Position numbers and translations under genes: made by a program
Part shown: piece after piece, positions 63,944 through 64,000 of the stretch
Layout: each line of letters starts with the position of its first letter
Position numbering within the stretch: position 1 is the first letter of the stretch
Notes under the pieces: generated by a model
Seen by the model: only the letters and a program-made list of their open reading frames with translations
Databases searched by the model: none
What the model was told of the DNA's origin: nothing
Assembly (NCBI RefSeq): GCF_010993955.1
Contig: NZ_WIXL01000012.1
Coordinates: 38,139-102,138 of the forward strand
From: Oceanobacillus halotolerans
GTDB taxonomy: Bacteria; Bacillota; Bacilli; Bacillales; Amphibacillaceae
Direction of reading: 5' to 3'
Length of the DNA: 64,000 nucleotides

Positions 63944-64000
63944 AGTTAAGTCCTCGATCGATTAGTATCCGTCAGCTCCACGTGTCACCACGCTTCCACC
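63944..64000 (-). rRNA. rrl: 23S ribosomal RNA, 3' end (partial)
   Basis: Reverse complement reads TGACGGATACTAATCGATCG then AGGACTTAACTA, the usual Bacillus 23S 3' end. The rest lies outside the window. The 91-base spacer to 5S contains no tRNA. Confidence 0.95.

Overview
The window looks like chromosomal DNA of a low-GC, spore-forming, motile Bacillaceae species, probably a halotolerant genus near Oceanobacillus or Virgibacillus. The evidence is AT-rich intergenic DNA, strong GGAGG ribosome-binding sites, an alpha/beta SASP with a sigma-G-type promoter, GerW, Sda, CodY and CcpA, and a gene order that follows the Bacillus subtilis yt* region (ackA-ytxK-tpx-ytfJ-ytfI-ppnK-ytcJ-sspA-thiI-nifZ-ezrA-refZ-ytsP-dgcP-rpsD-tyrS-acuABC-motPS-ccpA-aroA-ytxGH-murC-sftA-ytpRQP-ytoQ-ytoP-ytzB-ytnP-trmB-ytzH-ytmP-thpR-ytzE-ytzG-ytgP-ytfP). 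The genus is inference; family-level placement is secure. The right end enters an rRNA operon on the minus strand (5S complete, 3' end of 23S).

Layout. 1-2.3 kb: a truncated D,D-carboxypeptidase, a 52-aa unknown and a universal stress protein. 2.6-10.6 kb: moaB, ackA-ytxK, tpx, gerW-ytfI, NAD kinase and an amidohydrolase. 10.7-16.9 kb: SASP, thiI-nifZ (tRNA thiolation), ezrA and refZ (FtsZ control) and ytsP (free methionine sulfoxide repair). 17-26.5 kb: a diguanylate cyclase, autoregulated rpsD, and then an insertion relative to B. subtilis that carries a CueP-type metal protein, a Sda-type sporulation checkpoint gene, a decayed chemoreceptor, a PAS-GGDEF-EAL protein and a stand-alone codY, followed by tyrS. 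26.9-33.6 kb: a class A penicillin-binding protein and acuABC, without acsA beside them. 33.9-43.8 kb: motPS-ccpA, aroA, an FtsA-like ATPase with a repeated C-terminal region, ytxGH, murC and a nicotinate phosphoribosyltransferase. 44.6-63.5 kb: sftA, ytpRQP, ytoQ, ytoP, ytnP, trmB, thpR, murJ, ytfP and small genes.

Cell-envelope and division genes recur (dacC-like, ezrA, refZ, the PBP, the FtsA-like gene, murC, sftA, murJ), as do carbon-overflow and acetate genes (ackA, acuABC, ccpA) and c-di-GMP enzymes. The coding part is mostly conserved core genome. No CRISPR array, prophage, intact transposase gene or T-box was found.

The non-coding part is more unusual. Many intergenic gaps hold members of several interspersed, structured repeat families: (A) a MITE-like element with imperfect terminal inverted repeats, 96-bp minimal form, three copies with matching 3-bp flanks; (B) a modular element around 3.2-3.7, 30.4-30.8 and 44.1-44.4 kb and a fragment at 63.6 kb; (C) a double-hairpin element at 16.95, 26.5 and 30.1 kb with compensatory stem changes; and (D) a GC-richer block nested inside family A. 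A small hairpin with invariant AGGAC loop and covarying stem occurs six times within these repeats. Other points are a Tpx lacking its resolving cysteine, the displaced codY, and a hairpin that would bury the ribosome-binding site of a small membrane-protein gene.
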